From positions 137,644 through 201,643 of the forward strand of contig JAYQDD010000004.1 of NCBI GenBank assembly GCA_038138145.1: DNA of 64,000 bases. Reading direction: 5' to 3'. The translations under genes and the position numbers were made by a program. Of this stretch, positions 45,509-52,864 are shown in pieces (position 1 is the stretch's first letter; each line of letters starts with the position of its first letter). The DNA comes from UBA3537 sp038138145 (GTDB lineage: Bacteria > Bacteroidota > Bacteroidia > Flavobacteriales > Flavobacteriaceae). Under the pieces are notes generated by a model. It had not been told where the DNA came from, searched no databases, and saw only the letters and a list, made by a program, of their open reading frames with translations.

Positions 45509-45633
45509 CACCCACAGTTATCTCCACCACAATTTTTATTATTGTTGTTTGCCCATATTTTTTTTCTAAGTAGAAATAAAACAGCGCCAATTGCTAGGAT
45601 GCTTACGATGAAAGTTTCAAGTGATGAGCTCAA
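45505..45633 (-). CDS. FeoB-associated Cys-rich membrane peptide
   Basis: A 42-codon frame starting with TTG 4 bases after feoB. It encodes a membrane helix (F-I-V-S-I-L-A-I-G-A-V-L-F-L-L), a basic stop (R-K-K), an Asn-rich turn and a C-terminal C-G-G-D-N-C-G-C. This matches the small FeoB-associated Cys-rich proteins often found after feoB, thought to help iron transfer like FeoC. The start is uncertain, since no ATG lies in frame. Stop codon position and strand fit a feoA-feoB-peptide operon. Confidence 0.75.
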   Translation of the reverse strand: MSSSLETFIVSILAIGAVLFLLRKKIWANNNNKNCGGDNCGC

Positions 45634-45637
45634 AATA

Positions 45638-47740
45638 TTAGTTTAAAATTTGAAAAGCAATTAATGCAAAAATATAAGCAATAGTAGTCATCCCAACAAG
45701 TTGAATTAAGGGCCATTTCCAACTTTTTGTTTCTCTTTTTACCACAGCAAGCGTACTCATGCACTGCATAGCAAAGGCATAAAAAAGCAGTAAAGAAATT
45801 CCTGAAGCAAAGGTGAACACTTTACGCCCATCGGCATAAGTTTCTTTAGACATTTTAGTTTTAATGGTATCAATACTTTCATTTTCCGAGGCACTTCCAA
45901 CACTGTAAATGGTTGCTAAAGTCCCTACAAAAACTTCTCTTGCTGCAAAAGAAGCCACCAACCCAATTCCAATTTTCCAATCGTACCCCAAAGGTTTAAT
46001 AATGGGCTCAATGGTTTTCCCTATGATGCCGATATAAGAGTGTTCTAAACGGTGTGCAGCAACCCTATCTTCTAGTTCTGTTTCTGAGCTACCGGCATAC
46101 GCTTTTGTTACAATGGTTTCAGCATTATTAAACTTTTCTCCCGGGCCATAAGAAGCTAAAACCCATAATATGATGGAAATGGCCAAAATGATTTTTCCTG
46201 CTTCAAGAACAAAAGTTTTCGTTTTTTCAAATACGGTGATAAGTACATTTTTTAGTAAAGGCAGTTTGTAGTTAGGCATTTCGACTACAAAAAAGGTTTT
46301 CCTATTTGTTTTCATGACACGATCCAATACATAAGCCGAAAATACGGCCATACCAAATCCAATAAGGTAGAGTAGCATTAGGGTGAGCGCCTGATAACTC
46401 AATCCAAAAATATAACCTTCAGGAATGACCAAAGCAATGATGATGAGATACACAGGCAAGCGTGCCGAACAGGTTGTAAATGGTGTAACCAAAATGGTAA
46501 TGAGGCGTTCTTTCCAGTTTTCAATATTTCGAGTAGCCATCACAGCGGGAATGGCACAAGCCGTACCCGAAATGAGGGGAACTAAACTCTTTCCGCTGAG
46601 TCCAAAACGCCGCATAATGCGGTCCATCAAAAAGACGACTCGACTCATATAGCCACTTTCTTCTAAAATGGAAATGAATAGAAATAAAAAAGCAATTTGA
46701 GGGATAAAAATCACAATTCCACCAATTCCAGAAACAATACCTTCAGCAACTAAATCGGTAACTTTCCCTCCACCAGGGTAGGTGTTTTTGACCCACTCTG
46801 CCAATCCTGCAAAAGTGGTATCAATCAAATCCATTGGAAAGGTGGCCCAATCGTAAATGGCCTGAAAAATGGTGAGTAATATGATGAAGAAAATAACGTA
46901 TCCCCAGATTTTGTGTGTCAACACTCTGTCGAATTTACTTCTTAAATCACGGGCTTTTGAACGGTCAATATTTTGCCCTTCTTTGAGCACATTATTGATG
47001 AATTGATAGCGCTTTATCGCTTCCTTTTGCTGAAGCCGTTTGAGTTCTGAGGCGGATTTTGTTTTAAACTTTGAAACATCAAGTTCTTGCCGTGTGATTT
47101 TCCCAAAATTTACGTCTTGGGTAATAACTAACCAAAGCTTGTAAAGATCTTGATTGGGAAATGCTTTTTGTAAGCGATCAAAATAAACAGGGTCAATAGT
47201 GGATGCATCCAAACATTGCTGCGTAGGTAGGGTTTTATAATTTTCAATAAGGGATTTAAGCTCTTGAATGCCACTATTTTTTCGAGTACTGACCAATGCA
47301 ATTTTGGTGTGCAATCGTTTTTCTAAAACTTCAATTTCTAAAGAAATTCCTTTTCGATTCATCACATCACTCATATTGATGACCAATATGGTAGGAATTT
47401 TTAAATCTTTTACTTGTGTAAAGAGCAGAAGGTTTCGTTTTAGGTTTTCAACATCGCTCACAATAACAGCAACATCGGGATGGTCTTTGTCATTTTTGTT
47501 GAGCAACAACTCAATGACTACGTTTTCGTCCAGCGAAGAAGCGTTCAAGCTATAGGTGCCAGGAAGGTCCAAAATATGCGCTTTTACGCCTCTAGACAAT
47601 CGGCAAACCCCTTGTTTTTTATCTACCGTAATACCAGGGTAATTACCCACTTTTTGATTCAGTCCAGTAAGGGCATTAAATACGGAGGTTTTCCCCGTAT
47701 TAGGATTTCCAATAAGCGCAACATTTAATTGTTTACTCAT
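45638..47740 (-). CDS. feoB: Ferrous iron transporter B
   Basis: A 700-residue FeoB. The N-terminal GTPase has G-N-P-N-T-G-K-T-S (G1, about 11-19), D-L-P-G-T-Y-S (G3) and N-M-S-D (G4). Gate-type membrane segments follow, including G-Y-M-S-R-V-V-F-L-M-D-R and the G-T-A-C-A-I-P-A-V-M-A-T-R box with the pore Cys, and the second gate T-T-C-S-A-R-L-P-V-Y. It imports Fe2+ across the inner membrane, important when oxygen is low. It overlaps feoA by 8 bases. Confidence 0.96.
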   Translation of the reverse strand: MSKQLNVALIGNPNTGKTSVFNALTGLNQKVGNYPGITVDKKQGVCRLSRGVKAHILDLPGTYSLNASSLDENVVIELLLNKNDKDHPDVAVIVSDVENLKRNLLLFTQVKDLKIPTILVINMSDVMNRKGISLEIEVLEKRLHTKIALVSTRKNSGIQELKSLIENYKTLPTQQCLDASTIDPVYFDRLQKAFPNQDLYKLWLVITQDVNFGKITRQELDVSKFKTKSASELKRLQQKEAIKRYQFINNVLKEGQNIDRSKARDLRSKFDRVLTHKIWGYVIFFIILLTIFQAIYDWATFPMDLIDTTFAGLAEWVKNTYPGGGKVTDLVAEGIVSGIGGIVIFIPQIAFLFLFISILEESGYMSRVVFLMDRIMRRFGLSGKSLVPLISGTACAIPAVMATRNIENWKERLITILVTPFTTCSARLPVYLIIIALVIPEGYIFGLSYQALTLMLLYLIGFGMAVFSAYVLDRVMKTNRKTFFVVEMPNYKLPLLKNVLITVFEKTKTFVLEAGKIILAISIILWVLASYGPGEKFNNAETIVTKAYAGSSETELEDRVAAHRLEHSYIGIIGKTIEPIIKPLGYDWKIGIGLVASFAAREVFVGTLATIYSVGSASENESIDTIKTKMSKETYADGRKVFTFASGISLLLFYAFAMQCMSTLAVVKRETKSWKWPLIQLVGMTTIAYIFALIAFQILN

Positions 47741-47966
47741 CGGTTTTATCTATAATTATTAGCGCAGCAGTTTCTCTACGAATGGCCAAATAACTGTCAT
47801 TTACATTGAGGTACATAGGATCAGAAAAAGGCGCAAGCTGAAGCAGTTTGACTTTATTGCCGGGTAAGCATCCCATTTCCAATAGTTTTAGAGGAATATC
47901 TTTTGAAGAACTATCGGTAATAATGCCTTGCTCTCCTTTTTTAAGATCGGCAATGGTATTAGTCAT
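47733..47966 (-). CDS. feoA: Ferrous iron transport protein A
   Basis: A 77-residue SH3-like FeoA. L-K-K-G-E-Q-G-I-I opens it, with L-L-E-M-G-C-L-P-G-N-K-V and a final A-L-I-I-I-D-K. It is a cytosolic partner of FeoB needed for iron uptake. It is first of the operon, with promoter element TACTTTTG at 47993-48000 (minus). A weak partial match to the DtxR-type operator (ATTTAG...TTTTAAA, 12 of 18 positions) lies at 47971-47988. Confidence 0.92.
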   Translation of the reverse strand: MTNTIADLKKGEQGIITDSSSKDIPLKLLEMGCLPGNKVKLLQLAPFSDPMYLNVNDSYLAIRRETAALIIIDKTDE

Positions 47967-47992
47967 GCTTATTTAGATTCGTTTTAAAGAAG

Positions 47993-48000
47993 CAAAAGTA
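47993..48000 (-). promoter_or_regulatory. -7 promoter element for feoA-feoB
   Basis: Minus-strand TACTTTTG, exact TAnnTTTG, 26 bases before feoA. Confidence 0.5.
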
Positions 48001-48009
48001 ATAAAAAGA

Positions 48010-48684
48010 TTAGTTATTGTAGCTTGCTTTTAACACTTTTATATCATCCAGTAGTTTTTCAATGGCTTTGGGGTCGGTACCATCATAAAATCCTCGAATT
48101 TGCTTTTTTTTATCGATAAGCATAAAATTCTCAGTGTGGATCATGTCATAAGGACCGCCATCACCGCTGGTTTTTACAGCTAAGTAAGAGGTTCTTGCAA
48201 GGTCATAAATTTGCTTTTTATCGCCAGTAACCAAATTCCACTTGCTGGAATTTACCAATTTCTTTTTGGCATAGCGCTTTAATTGTGCAACGCTATCAAT
48301 TTCTGGTGTAACCGTATGGGATAACAACAAAACTTCTGGATCAGAAATGGTTTGTTTTTGAATTTCATACATATGGTCGGTCATGATGGGGCAAATGGTC
48401 TGACAGGTTGTAAAAAAGAAATCGGCGACATAAATTTTGTCCTTATAAAATGCCTCTGTTATGGTATCGCCATTTTGATTGACGAGTTTGAAATCGGCAA
48501 TTTTATGGTATTTCTTTTTGTGCTGAATAGTGCTATCTACCAATTCGAAATTCACTTGAGCAGGTTGGTATATAGGGAGAACTTTTGTTGGGGTCAAAAT
48601 GTTATAAAACGAAATGATAATAATGGCCGAAAGTACCACCATAGTGGTAATAAATAGTTTGTATTTTTTAAGTGTCTTCAGCAT
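48010..48684 (-). CDS. SCO family copper chaperone
   Basis: A 224-residue SCO1/SenC protein. An N-terminal anchor (about 9-28) is followed by a thioredoxin fold. F-F-F-T-T-C-Q-T-I-C-P-I-M holds the CxxxC copper site, and H-T-E-N-F-M-L-I-D the conserved His. It delivers copper to the CuA site of cytochrome c oxidase in the periplasm. It is transcribed alone from 48702-48709 and diverges from rseP. Confidence 0.92.
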   Translation of the reverse strand: MLKTLKKYKLFITTMVVLSAIIIISFYNILTPTKVLPIYQPAQVNFELVDSTIQHKKKYHKIADFKLVNQNGDTITEAFYKDKIYVADFFFTTCQTICPIMTDHMYEIQKQTISDPEVLLLSHTVTPEIDSVAQLKRYAKKKLVNSSKWNLVTGDKKQIYDLARTSYLAVKTSGDGGPYDMIHTENFMLIDKKKQIRGFYDGTDPKAIEKLLDDIKVLKASYNN

Positions 48685-48701
48685 GAATCAATTGTGCACC
48701 A

Positions 48702-48709
48702 CAAAGGTA
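48702..48709 (-). promoter_or_regulatory. -7 promoter element for the SCO gene
   Basis: Minus-strand TACCTTTG, exact TAnnTTTG, 17 bases before the start codon. Confidence 0.5.
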
Positions 48710-48789
48710 CAATACAAAGCTCAAAAAGCGAATGAAATTAGTGAAGAAATCTGTTTTTACATTGGTTTTGTTCCTAAGTCTAAAACCGC

Positions 48790-48797
48790 TACATTTG
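48790..48797 (+). promoter_or_regulatory. -7 promoter element for rseP
   Basis: TACATTTG fits TAnnTTTG. It lies inside the upstream part of the open frame, so it supports the start at 48821 rather than the far upstream ATG. Confidence 0.5.
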
Positions 48798-48820
48798 TTG
48801 ACCAAATTATGCTATCCACT

Positions 48821-50161
48821 ATGGAATTTTTTATTAAAATAAGCCAATTTTTACTGAGTCTTTCACTTTTAATTGTATTGCACGAACTGGGTCATTTTAT
48901 CCCTGCTAAGCTGTTCAAAACACGTGTCGAAAAGTTTTACCTATTCTTTGATGTAAAATATTCATTATTCAAAAAGAAAATTGGCGAAACGGTCTATGGC
49001 ATCGGCTGGTTGCCTATGGGGGGTTATGTCAAAATTTCTGGGATGATTGATGAAAGCATGGATACCGAACAAATGCAGCAAGAACCTCAACCTTGGGAAT
49101 TCCGCTCCAAACCGTCGTGGCAACGTTTGATTATTATGTTGGGCGGTGTTACAGTCAATTTTATTTTGGCCGCAATTATATACATATTTATGGCGTTTGT
49201 TTATGGTACTTCTGATGTGGATGCCAATACTGTCAAGGGGGGTTATGAAATTTACAACCCTGTTTTGCAAGAGATTGGACTAAAAGATGGAGACAAAGTT
49301 TTGGCCATAAATGATCATAAAATTGAGTATTTTTCGGATATCCGTAAACATATTTTAGAGGCCCAAACGATGACGATTGAACGTGAGGGGCAGCAACAAA
49401 CCATTGATTTTCCTATAGACTTTTTGGGGCAATTGAGTGCCAGTAAGAAAAGAGGGCTTATAAACTTAAGGCAACCTTTTATTTTCGATTCTTATCGGGA
49501 CAATTCTATTAATTCTTCGGTGGATTTACAAAAAGGCGATGTTTTTAAAGCTATAAATGGACAACAAGCAGAATTTTTTGATGAGGTTGCTTCAATACTT
49601 CAGACGTTAAAAAACCAGACGGTTACGGTCACAATGGAGCGTGATGGAGCTTTAATTTCTCGTGAGCTACAAATTACTTCAGAAGGCACTTTTGAGCTTT
49701 TTGTTTCCCAATCGATGAATGACTATCAAGATGCTGGCTATTTTGACATCATTCAAAAAGAATATGATTTTGGAGAAAGTATAGGCGTTGGTTTGGATCG
49801 TTTTGTGTCGCAAATGTCGGCCTATTGGATGCAGTTGAAACTCATTTTTTCGCCAAGTACAGGCGCCTACAAAGGGGTTGGGGGCTTTAAAGCGATTTTT
49901 GATATTTTCCCAGATACATGGAGTTGGGAATCGTTTTGGGGGATTACAGCCTTTTTGTCCATTATGTTGGGGGTTTTAAATTTGTTACCTATCCCTGCAT
50001 TAGATGGCGGACATGTCATGTTTTTGTTATACGAAATGATTTCTGGGCGTAAGCCAGGGGACAAATTTATGGAGTATGCGCAGACGGTTGGGTTTTTTAT
50101 CTTGATTGCCTTGGTATTGTTTGCCAATGGGAACGATATTTTTAAAGCGGTTTTTGGGTAA
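48821..50161 (+). CDS. rseP: RIP metalloprotease RseP (site-2 protease)
   Basis: I use the ATG at 48821 (446 residues, M-E-F-F-I-K-I); the open frame extends back to 48614, but that part overlaps the SCO gene and the promoter. The zinc site V-L-H-E-L-G-H-F is in the first membrane helix (about 19-26). A PDZ pair follows in the middle, and L-P-I-P-A-L-D-G-G-H lies in the third helix with the last zinc ligand. It cuts membrane proteins such as anti-sigma factors within the bilayer. The partner substrate is not in the window. Confidence 0.93.
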   Translation: MEFFIKISQFLLSLSLLIVLHELGHFIPAKLFKTRVEKFYLFFDVKYSLFKKKIGETVYGIGWLPMGGYVKISGMIDESMDTEQMQQEPQPWEFRSKPSWQRLIIMLGGVTVNFILAAIIYIFMAFVYGTSDVDANTVKGGYEIYNPVLQEIGLKDGDKVLAINDHKIEYFSDIRKHILEAQTMTIEREGQQQTIDFPIDFLGQLSASKKRGLINLRQPFIFDSYRDNSINSSVDLQKGDVFKAINGQQAEFFDEVASILQTLKNQTVTVTMERDGALISRELQITSEGTFELFVSQSMNDYQDAGYFDIIQKEYDFGESIGVGLDRFVSQMSAYWMQLKLIFSPSTGAYKGVGGFKAIFDIFPDTWSWESFWGITAFLSIMLGVLNLLPIPALDGGHVMFLLYEMISGRKPGDKFMEYAQTVGFFILIALVLFANGNDIFKAVFG

Positions 50162-50178
50162 TTATTTTTAGTTTTCTA

Positions 50179-50209
50179 TTTGTGTAAACTAAAAAATGCT
50201 ATATATTTG
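50179..50209 (+). promoter_or_regulatory. Complete Bacteroidota promoter for tRNA-Asn
   Basis: TTTG at 50179-50182 and TATATTTG at 50202-50209 are separated by exactly 19 bases, a textbook -33/-7 pair. The tRNA 5' end is 17 bases further on. Confidence 0.75.
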
Positions 50210-50226
50210 CCCACCTAAACGAAAAT

Positions 50227-50300
50227 TCCTCCTTAGCTCAGTTGGTTAGAGCATCTGACTGTTAATCAGAGGGTCCTTGGTTCGAGCCCAAGAGGAGGAG
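50227..50300 (+). tRNA. tRNA-Asn (anticodon GTT)
   Basis: A 74-base cloverleaf. The acceptor stem TCCTCCT pairs with AGGAGGA, the D arm reads GCTC...GAGC, the anticodon stem TCTGA/TCAGA encloses CTGTTAA (anticodon GTT at 50261-50263), and the T arm is CTTGG TTCGAGC CCAAG. CCA is not encoded. Accessory DNA starts just beyond it, so it is a likely integration site. Confidence 0.97.
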
Positions 50301-50306
50301 CAATAC

Positions 50307-50337
50307 AACCCACTAAGTACTTGGTATTCAGTGGGTT
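50307..50337 (+). terminator. Hairpin after tRNA-Asn, probable terminator/processing site
   Basis: AACCCACT (50307-50314) pairs with AGTGGGTT (50330-50337); the stem continues inward with one mismatch and one G-U pair to a 3-base loop. Only a short T-rich stretch follows. Confidence 0.6.
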
Positions 50338-50413
50338 ACTTATTTTCAGGACATTTCTTATCCCATATTTTATCCCAAAAATTCCAGCCAAAGGCCAAAA
50401 AACCACACCCTCC
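50336..50413 (-). pseudogene. Possible C-terminal remnant of a tyrosine integrase
   Basis: Read on the minus strand toward the tRNA, a 25-codon frame ends G-W-N-F-W-D-K-I-W-D-K-K-C-P-E-N-K and then stop. The W-D-K repeats look like ends of Bacteroidota tRNA-targeting integrases as I recall them, and the position and orientation (next to tRNA-Asn) fit. Upstream the frame is closed by a stop at 50414-50416. The evidence is only sequence flavour and position. Confidence 0.3.
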
Positions 50414-50418
50414 CTATT

Positions 50419-50475
50419 GATTTTAAGATCGTTTTCCTTTTTGAGGGTTGGCTGTGGAATGGATATGTAGCCTAA
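50419..50475 (+). repeat. 57-bp direct repeat, left copy
   Basis: Identical to 61681-61737 at 53 of 57 positions (differences at 50427, 50437, 50462 and 50472). The core TTTTGAGGGTTGGCTGTGGA is fully shared. The copies flank an 11.3-kb accessory segment next to a tRNA gene. Confidence 0.9.
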
Positions 50476-50507
50476 ATTCTAATAATTTCTAATATTAATT
50501 TAAATGT

Positions 50508-50543
50508 ACCAAAATTGGACCAATGTTTTGGTTATTTTTTTTT
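50508..50543 (+). terminator. Terminator-like hairpin in the leader of the collagen cluster
   Basis: ACCAAAA (50508-50514) and TTTTGGT (50526-50532) enclose a loop containing TTGGACCAA, followed by a run of nine T at 50535-50543. It precedes the lipoprotein start by 33 bases, so it could end an upstream transcript or act as an attenuator. I see no clear promoter between it and the gene. Confidence 0.5.
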
Positions 50544-50575
50544 ATTTTAGCTTGTTAACCAATTTATACTTACAA

Positions 50576-51040
50576 ATGAGAAAAATATTCTTAATCTCAG
50601 CATTACTAATCTTTGCTTGTAGTAGTGATGATGATAGCAATTCAACAGCCCAATTATTTTTAGAGAAATATGACGGAGTCGTGTGGAACGAAGATATTTA
50701 TGATTCTGATCCCGATTATTCATATAAGATAGTATTCACAAAAACTCCCCCGACCGTTACATTTAATGAAACTTACATGAACGATGTGGATTGTTATGTT
50801 GTGCCAATTGGTTCTTCCTACACTGATGAAAATGGAACAATAACAACCTCAGTTGTAGAATCGACAGAAGACACTATCGTTTTGGATTTCGAGGAGGATT
50901 ATCTTGGAGAGATCTATTCGTATAGATCAACCTTTTCTGTGCAGAATAATGGAAATTCAATGGTCGTAGAAATCTCTGAAGGTGATGAGCCTGCAACAGA
51001 ATATTACTCCAGAACTAACTTAAATAACCCTTGTAACTAA
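50576..51040 (+). CDS. Small lipoprotein, first gene of the collagen-like cluster
   Basis: I start at the ATG at 50576 (154 residues) because M-R-K-I-F-L-I-S-A-L-L-I-F-A-C-S-S-D-D-D is a perfect lipoprotein signal (Cys 15) with the Asp-rich tail often seen on surface-exposed Bacteroidota lipoproteins. A start at 50504 would sit on the hairpin. The mature part is acidic and beta-rich, ending R-T-N-L-N-N-P-C-N, with no domain I can name. One base separates it from the T9SS protein gene, so it is the likely first gene of a seven-gene plus-strand operon. Confidence 0.7.
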   Translation: MRKIFLISALLIFACSSDDDSNSTAQLFLEKYDGVVWNEDIYDSDPDYSYKIVFTKTPPTVTFNETYMNDVDCYVVPIGSSYTDENGTITTSVVESTEDTIVLDFEEDYLGEIYSYRSTFSVQNNGNSMVVEISEGDEPATEYYSRTNLNNPCN

Positions 51041-51041
51041 T

Positions 51042-51518
51042 ATGAAACACACACTAACACTAATACTAAGTTTATTCCTTTGGAATGCCTCTGCTCAGTT
51101 GCATCATCAGATGCTCTCGAGTCAAGGCAGCACCTCCAAAACTGAAAAAGGAGTAATCGTTACACAAACCATAGGCCAACAATCCGTAAACGGCAACTAT
51201 ACCGCTAAAGGCTTTAATATTGGCCAAGGCTATCAACAAGCCAACTGGGCTAGAATTATTGTTGAAGGCACCACACCTGAGTTTGAGGTCTCAATGTATC
51301 CAAACCCGTTCAGTGGGATTGTCAACATTCAACATAACTCCACGGAGGATATCAATATCAATGTATTTGATCCCGCTGGTAAACTGGTCTTTAAAAACAA
51401 CTTAAAGGTCACGGCACCAAGCCAGACCATTAACCTTCAACAGCTGTCATCAGGGGTATACCTTGTGCACTTGCAGTCCAATCAACTTAATTATTTTACT
51501 AAACTCATCAAAAAATGA
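51042..51518 (+). CDS. Short T9SS type A sorting-domain protein
   Basis: A 158-residue protein. A signal peptide (1-19, ends A-S-A-Q) precedes a small domain with I-V-T-Q-T-I-G-Q-Q-S-V-N-G. The C-terminal 75 residues are a type A sorting domain: M-Y-P-N-P-F-S-G, I-N-V-F-D-P-A-G-K-L-V-F, L-S-S-G-V-Y-L-V-H-L and the final K-L-I-K-K. It would be moved across the outer membrane by the type IX system. It is the only gene in the cluster with a recognisable T9SS signal. Its stop overlaps the next start (ATGA). Confidence 0.85.
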   Translation: MKHTLTLILSLFLWNASAQLHHQMLSSQGSTSKTEKGVIVTQTIGQQSVNGNYTAKGFNIGQGYQQANWARIIVEGTTPEFEVSMYPNPFSGIVNIQHNSTEDININVFDPAGKLVFKNNLKVTAPSQTINLQQLSSGVYLVHLQSNQLNYFTKLIKK

Positions 51519-52129
51519 AACAGCTATTATCCATTGCCCTAATTGTTTTTGCGCTTAATTTTTCATCGGCCCAAGAGGTCTATTTAAATGTAGGTCGCAA
51601 CTTTACAACCTATGATTATTCAAACTCTCAAGGAGAAGAGAACCCTAACATCGAATCCAGCAGTGGAGCTTCATACGAGGTGGGTTACATCTTCCCAATG
51701 GGCGATAAATTTGGTATCGCTGCTGGCCTTACCTTGGATCAGTACAACGCCACAGGGGGTAACTTCGTTAACAACTACTCTTGGGATACCAATTACTTAG
51801 GACTACAAGGAATGGCCAGGTATACTGTGATTGATTCAGATAGAGCACCATTTGCAGTGAACCTAAAAGCAGGAATTAACTTTAACCACATCATCAGTGG
51901 AGAGCAAAAGATCAACGGTCAAACGTTTAAGCTCACAGGTGAGGATGAGTTTAAGGGACTATTTATCAAACCTGTCTTTGGGTTGGATGTACAGTACTTC
52001 CTTTTAGATGATATTGCTATTAGTTTGGGCTATAACTTCTCCAAAAACTTTGGCCTTAGTAGCGGCGATGAAAAACTTAATTTTAACAACAGCCAACTAC
52101 AGTTTGGTATTGTAATGTCATTAAACTAA
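51515..52129 (+). CDS. Outer-membrane beta-barrel protein
   Basis: A 204-residue protein with signal peptide (1-19, ends F-S-S-A-Q). Alternating hydrophobic strands fill the rest, such as Y-E-V-G-Y-I-F-P and F-G-I-A-A-G-L-T-L, with a terminal L-Q-F-G-I-V-M-S-L-N, an amphipathic strand like those recognised by BAM. It probably forms an 8-strand barrel in the outer membrane. As partner of the collagen cluster it may anchor or export the collagen proteins, but this is inference. It overlaps the T9SS gene by 4 bases. Confidence 0.75.
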   Translation: MKQLLSIALIVFALNFSSAQEVYLNVGRNFTTYDYSNSQGEENPNIESSSGASYEVGYIFPMGDKFGIAAGLTLDQYNATGGNFVNNYSWDTNYLGLQGMARYTVIDSDRAPFAVNLKAGINFNHIISGEQKINGQTFKLTGEDEFKGLFIKPVFGLDVQYFLLDDIAISLGYNFSKNFGLSSGDEKLNFNNSQLQFGIVMSLN

Positions 52130-52130
52130 T

Positions 52131-52862
52131 ATGAAACGATTAACTTATTTATTGATTTTTGTAGCCAGCTTGGGCTATTCCCAGAGTAATTTAATTTTTA
52201 ATGAAGTAAAAAATATTGTATTACCAGCTGGCCCTGGAGGGGTAACAGTCCCAGATGGAAAAGTCTGGAAGATTGAATCTATTAATAATTCTGGAGCAAA
52301 TTATAAAGCATCAATTAATGTTGATGGTGAAATATTTAATATCCCACAGACAAGAGTTTTTTGGTTGAACAGTGGATCTAATGTTTCAAGAGGTGATACT
52401 TCATTGTCAAGTGGCCTCACTCAAGCAACCTTATTGAATGTTATTGAATTCATAGTTGTTAATACTTCTACTGGAACAGGTGGGGGATCAGGAGGATTAA
52501 GTTCTGAAGGACTGGAGTTTAATCAGGTTATTAATTACTCAGGGGATGGATATTTGACGAATTCTAATAGATCAGAAATTTTAACTTCATTAAACGTTCC
52601 AGAAAATAAGGTTTGGAAAATTACAAATGTTGCTATGTCTCGAAAGACTGGCACTGCTTTAGTTGATAATGATGGATTAAATGCCCAACTTGGAAATCAA
52701 ATAATTTATTCAAGGTACATAAGCGGATATAGTCCACCAACAGTAAACTATCCTATTTGGATAAGCTCAGGAAATCATGACTTGACAATTTCAGATGATA
52801 ATCAAAATGGACTTCCCTACAGAATATCTATCTCAGCAATAGAATACAACATACCTCAATAA
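52131..52862 (+). CDS. Secreted duplicated beta-domain protein, copy 1 (unnamed family)
   Basis: A 243-residue protein with a Sec signal (1-18, ends G-Y-S-Q). It consists of two similar halves: N-L-I-F-N-E-V with V-P-D-G-K-V-W-K-I-E-S-I and V-I-E-F-I-V; then G-L-E-F-N-Q-V with V-P-E-N-K-V-W-K-I-T-N-V and A-I-E-Y-N-I-P. A Gly/Ser linker (S-T-G-T-G-G-G-S-G-G) lies between. I do not recognise the family. A paralogue lies at 54120, a 15-codon tail of another at 58395, and a similar module seems to be inside the 704-residue collagen protein. Confidence 0.75.
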   Translation: MKRLTYLLIFVASLGYSQSNLIFNEVKNIVLPAGPGGVTVPDGKVWKIESINNSGANYKASINVDGEIFNIPQTRVFWLNSGSNVSRGDTSLSSGLTQATLLNVIEFIVVNTSTGTGGGSGGLSSEGLEFNQVINYSGDGYLTNSNRSEILTSLNVPENKVWKITNVAMSRKTGTALVDNDGLNAQLGNQIIYSRYISGYSPPTVNYPIWISSGNHDLTISDDNQNGLPYRISISAIEYNIPQ

Positions 52863-52864
52863 TT

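Noticed and set aside
48614..48820. N-terminal extension of rseP back to the ATG at 48614
   Set aside because: It overlaps the SCO gene, contains the -7 element, and adds nothing resembling the family; the start at 48821 puts the HExxH helix at the normal position.
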